Assembly (NCBI GenBank): GCA_026874595.1
Contig: CM049318.1
Coordinates: forward strand, 57,455,750-57,519,749
Origin: Sipunculus nudus
Lineage: Eukaryota > Annelida > Sipuncula > Golfingiida > Sipunculidae
Reading direction: 5' to 3'
DNA length: 64,000 nucleotides
In this document: positions 62,225 through 64,000 of the stretch, one piece after another
Layout of the letters: the number at the start of each line of letters is the position of its first letter
Numbering within the stretch: position 1 is the first letter of the stretch
Translations under genes and position numbers: made by a program
The notes under the pieces: generated by a model
The model's input: the letters and a program-made list of their open reading frames with translations, nothing else
Told to the model about the DNA's origin: nothing
Database searches by the model: none

Positions 62225-62552
62225 TCATGACTGCAAATCACTGAAACTGACCAGCATTATGCTATTCTCTTTATAGAAACCAAACATCTGTTGACTGGCC
62301 AAGATTTCTAACTCATGCTGGCGGTCTTGAGAGCAAGAAAACAAATCTGGCCCCTCACCACATCCCCCACTGCCAGGAATGCTGGGATAGCCTGGATGAA
62401 CCATGACCTCACATGTGACCTTCCCATCATGCTTCAGTGTCTCACTTGTGCAAGATGAGGACAGATGAAATGCCTGTAAAATGGAAGTCTGTAGTTCCTC
62501 AACTGTCATGGCTGGTCCCATAGTTTTCAGGCCGACAAATGCATCAGTTGAT
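62225..62552 (-). CDS. YDJC: YDJC-type carbohydrate deacetylase, last coding exon (partial gene)
   Basis: This is the terminal coding exon of a YdjC-family deacetylase, a family that removes acetyl groups from acetylated carbohydrates such as chitooligosaccharides. A good acceptor (pyrimidine-rich, ending CTTGTAG on the minus strand) precedes the exon. One base completes a split codon, then 108 residues run to a TGA stop. Numbering residues from the exon start, TDAFVGL is at 2-8, HPGYPS at 52-57, and a Gly/Cys-rich segment GCGEGPDLFSCS at 63-74 is followed by R77 and HEL at 79-81. I recognise this order from the C-terminus of animal YDJC proteins (roughly 300 residues in full). The metal-binding Asp/His residues belong to the N-terminal part and are not in this window. 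The frame stays open upstream into the intron, so the apparent longer ORF with a Met near 62686 is not the real start. The exon shows no frameshift or early stop. Confidence 0.88.
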
Positions 62553-64000
62553 CTACAAGAGTAAAATATATGAGCTTTTGTGTTGTTTTTGTTATCAATG
62601 CAATTCTGTGAATATAAAAGAGGAAAGTGTAGCCTATTAAGGGCACCAACACACACACTATAGTCCGTTCCAGTACCCCTGTCCACCTGTTTTTTCGCGA
62701 TTATTTATTTGTGAATTAAAGAAAGCCAAAACTATTTGACCGTGGGGAAGAAAGAGGAAAAAGCGTAATTAACTATTTTGGAAATAATAGCCTACCTTAT
62801 GTAATTTTCCTGTAAACAATTTAAAACCATTTTATGAGTAACTAGTCTATTCTTTAGCGACATCTTGCCACAATCTGTTAAATAGGCATATCAGGGGATA
62901 GTGATGATGTCATAATAGACGTGACGCACTAAAGAGGCACCAACATTCACAGAACCAATAATCAAGAGCTGCCGACCCCTGTTTACAGCGAGACTTGTAT
63001 TCTCCGCGTGCACGCGCTTCACTGTTACGTCACATTACTTTAAATAAATATCCAAGAAGGATAAACAATGGCCGCATATTAGGGACGCCATGAACCAAGG
63101 ATATATTGGAGACATGTCAACCAGGCCGTAAAGTAAATAATATTAAAAATTGTGAGAAGGTAAGGTACCAAAAATTACGCTTTTGCCTCTTTATGCCATT
63201 GGTGCCAATTTTTTTTGCCAAGTTTGTCTTGTGTACAGATAATCGCGAAAATTCAGGTGGACAGGGGTAGAGGAACGGACTATAGTTATGATAAAAAAAT
63301 GAGAATATCTTATTTTATTTTTTTATGGAATTCAAGGTGTGATTATTAAACACAAAGCAAATACTTATATTATTGTTAAAAGGCATTCTGCTGCTTGTGA
63401 AGTATGTACTTGAGCAATTTTGGGATAGTAAGCCAATAGCAAGGGTGTGCAAATCAAAAAGAGTATTCACATAAGGCAACAGGGTGTAATAGTTAAAGTA
63501 ATAGCTATTAATCTATTACTCATCAGCCTATTACTATAACTATTACTATTATTCATTATTTTTGGACTGCCTGTTACCTTTTATTGCCTATAACTGATGA
63601 AAAAGAAATTGAATTACTGGCAATTATTATTATCTATTACAATTACCCCATGGCCGGCAATACCAAAAAAAATTGTTCTACAGACTCTAGGGACAAGACA
63701 CTTGCAACAATATTAATATGTCTATATGAACACTTGATTATAGGATACGACTATGATTTAAAGGATTTATTAGCACATATACCTGCTGCAGTGCCTCTGG
63801 AGAGTTTGAGATTCTTAGTTTAATTTAAGGGTTTGGGTGTGGTCCAATAAAGGGTTATTCTGCTCTAAACTTTGCCCATACATGTCCTCTTGCCACCAAG
63901 CTCTCTCCAGCTAGATTCACACCTGAATGCAGTAACCCCCTAACACCCCCCCCCCCCCCCCAACAGGTTTTTCTCATGGTTGTTTTAAACAGCTCACGAG
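62553..64000 (-). other. Intron of the YDJC gene, continuing past the window edge
   Basis: The acceptor at 62553 marks the 3' end of an intron. I looked on the minus strand up to 64000 for the N-terminal YdjC motifs (DDFG-like and HADGHxH-like) and found none, so the previous exon is probably outside the window. The intron contains a TA-flanked MITE (62661-63282), a short run of TATTACTATAAC-like repeats near 63515-63560, a roughly 45-bp stretch near 63825-63870 resembling 8255-8305, and a C16 tract at 63945-63960. The plus-strand frame at 63584-63823 has no recognisable domain. Confidence 0.65.
62661..63282. mobile_element. MITE with long terminal inverted repeats and TA target duplication
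   Basis: The left end TAGTCCGTTCC, followed by a segment containing GTCCACCTG and a TCGCGATTA core, is mirrored at the right end by TAATCGCG, CAGGTGGAC and GGAACGGACTA. The inverted ends span about 45-50 bp with small differences. TA dinucleotides at 62659-62660 and 63283-63284 flank the element, as expected for the Tc1/mariner group. There is no transposase frame inside, so it is non-autonomous. It sits within the YDJC intron. Confidence 0.8.

Overview
The window reads as non-coding, repeat-rich nuclear DNA from an invertebrate animal, most likely a mollusc and quite possibly a bivalve. I infer this from the AT-rich base composition (by eye, not counted), long TA microsatellites, many small non-autonomous DNA transposons, and three loci with a GGAC/GTCC-type microsatellite beside diverged tandem subunits. 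That last architecture is what I remember of the 'pearl' family of bivalve mobile elements. There are no operons, CRISPR arrays or prokaryotic signals.

Only one protein-coding piece can be defended: the last coding exon of a YDJC-type carbohydrate deacetylase on the minus strand at 62225-62552. Its upstream exons lie beyond the right edge. The rest, about 62 kb, behaves like a gene desert or large intergenic region. The other open frames are short, start nowhere convincing, or are translations of microsatellites and minisatellites.

Layout from left to right. 0-10 kb: AT-rich DNA, a long-TIR MITE with a smaller pogo-like element nested inside (1157-2151), a pearl-like element (about 3215-3755), a block around an octamer motif that recurs inverted at 53 kb (5063-5256), a TTAA-flanked MITE (5742-6195), and TA microsatellites. 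10-20 kb: dispersed repeats, a hAT-like MITE, and a nearly identical 1.35-kb tandem duplication (15167-17875). 20-26 kb: a second TTAA MITE copy (19790-20232) and a 40-bp minisatellite with a higher-order duplication (23945-25745). 26-39 kb: mostly unique sequence with several GC-richer islands that may be conserved non-coding elements, and a hAT MITE with a perfect 8-bp target duplication (35541-35990). 39.3-42.1 kb: a 33-bp minisatellite that is open in all three plus-strand frames. 42-50 kb: a microsatellite-dense stretch holding an 851-bp solo LTR (45842-46692). 50-54 kb: more TTAA MITE copies, a perfect 22-bp hairpin, a GC-rich patch, and the second octamer block. 54-62 kb: a hAT MITE, dispersed repeats, and a two-unit pearl-like element ending in a strong hairpin (60300-61690). 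62-64 kb: the YDJC exon and its upstream intron, which carries a TA-flanked MITE.

I found no new multi-gene system. The observations most worth following are the inverted pair of octamer-containing blocks 48 kb apart, the strand-biased openness of the 33-bp array, the very young tandem duplication, and the 22-bp hairpin.
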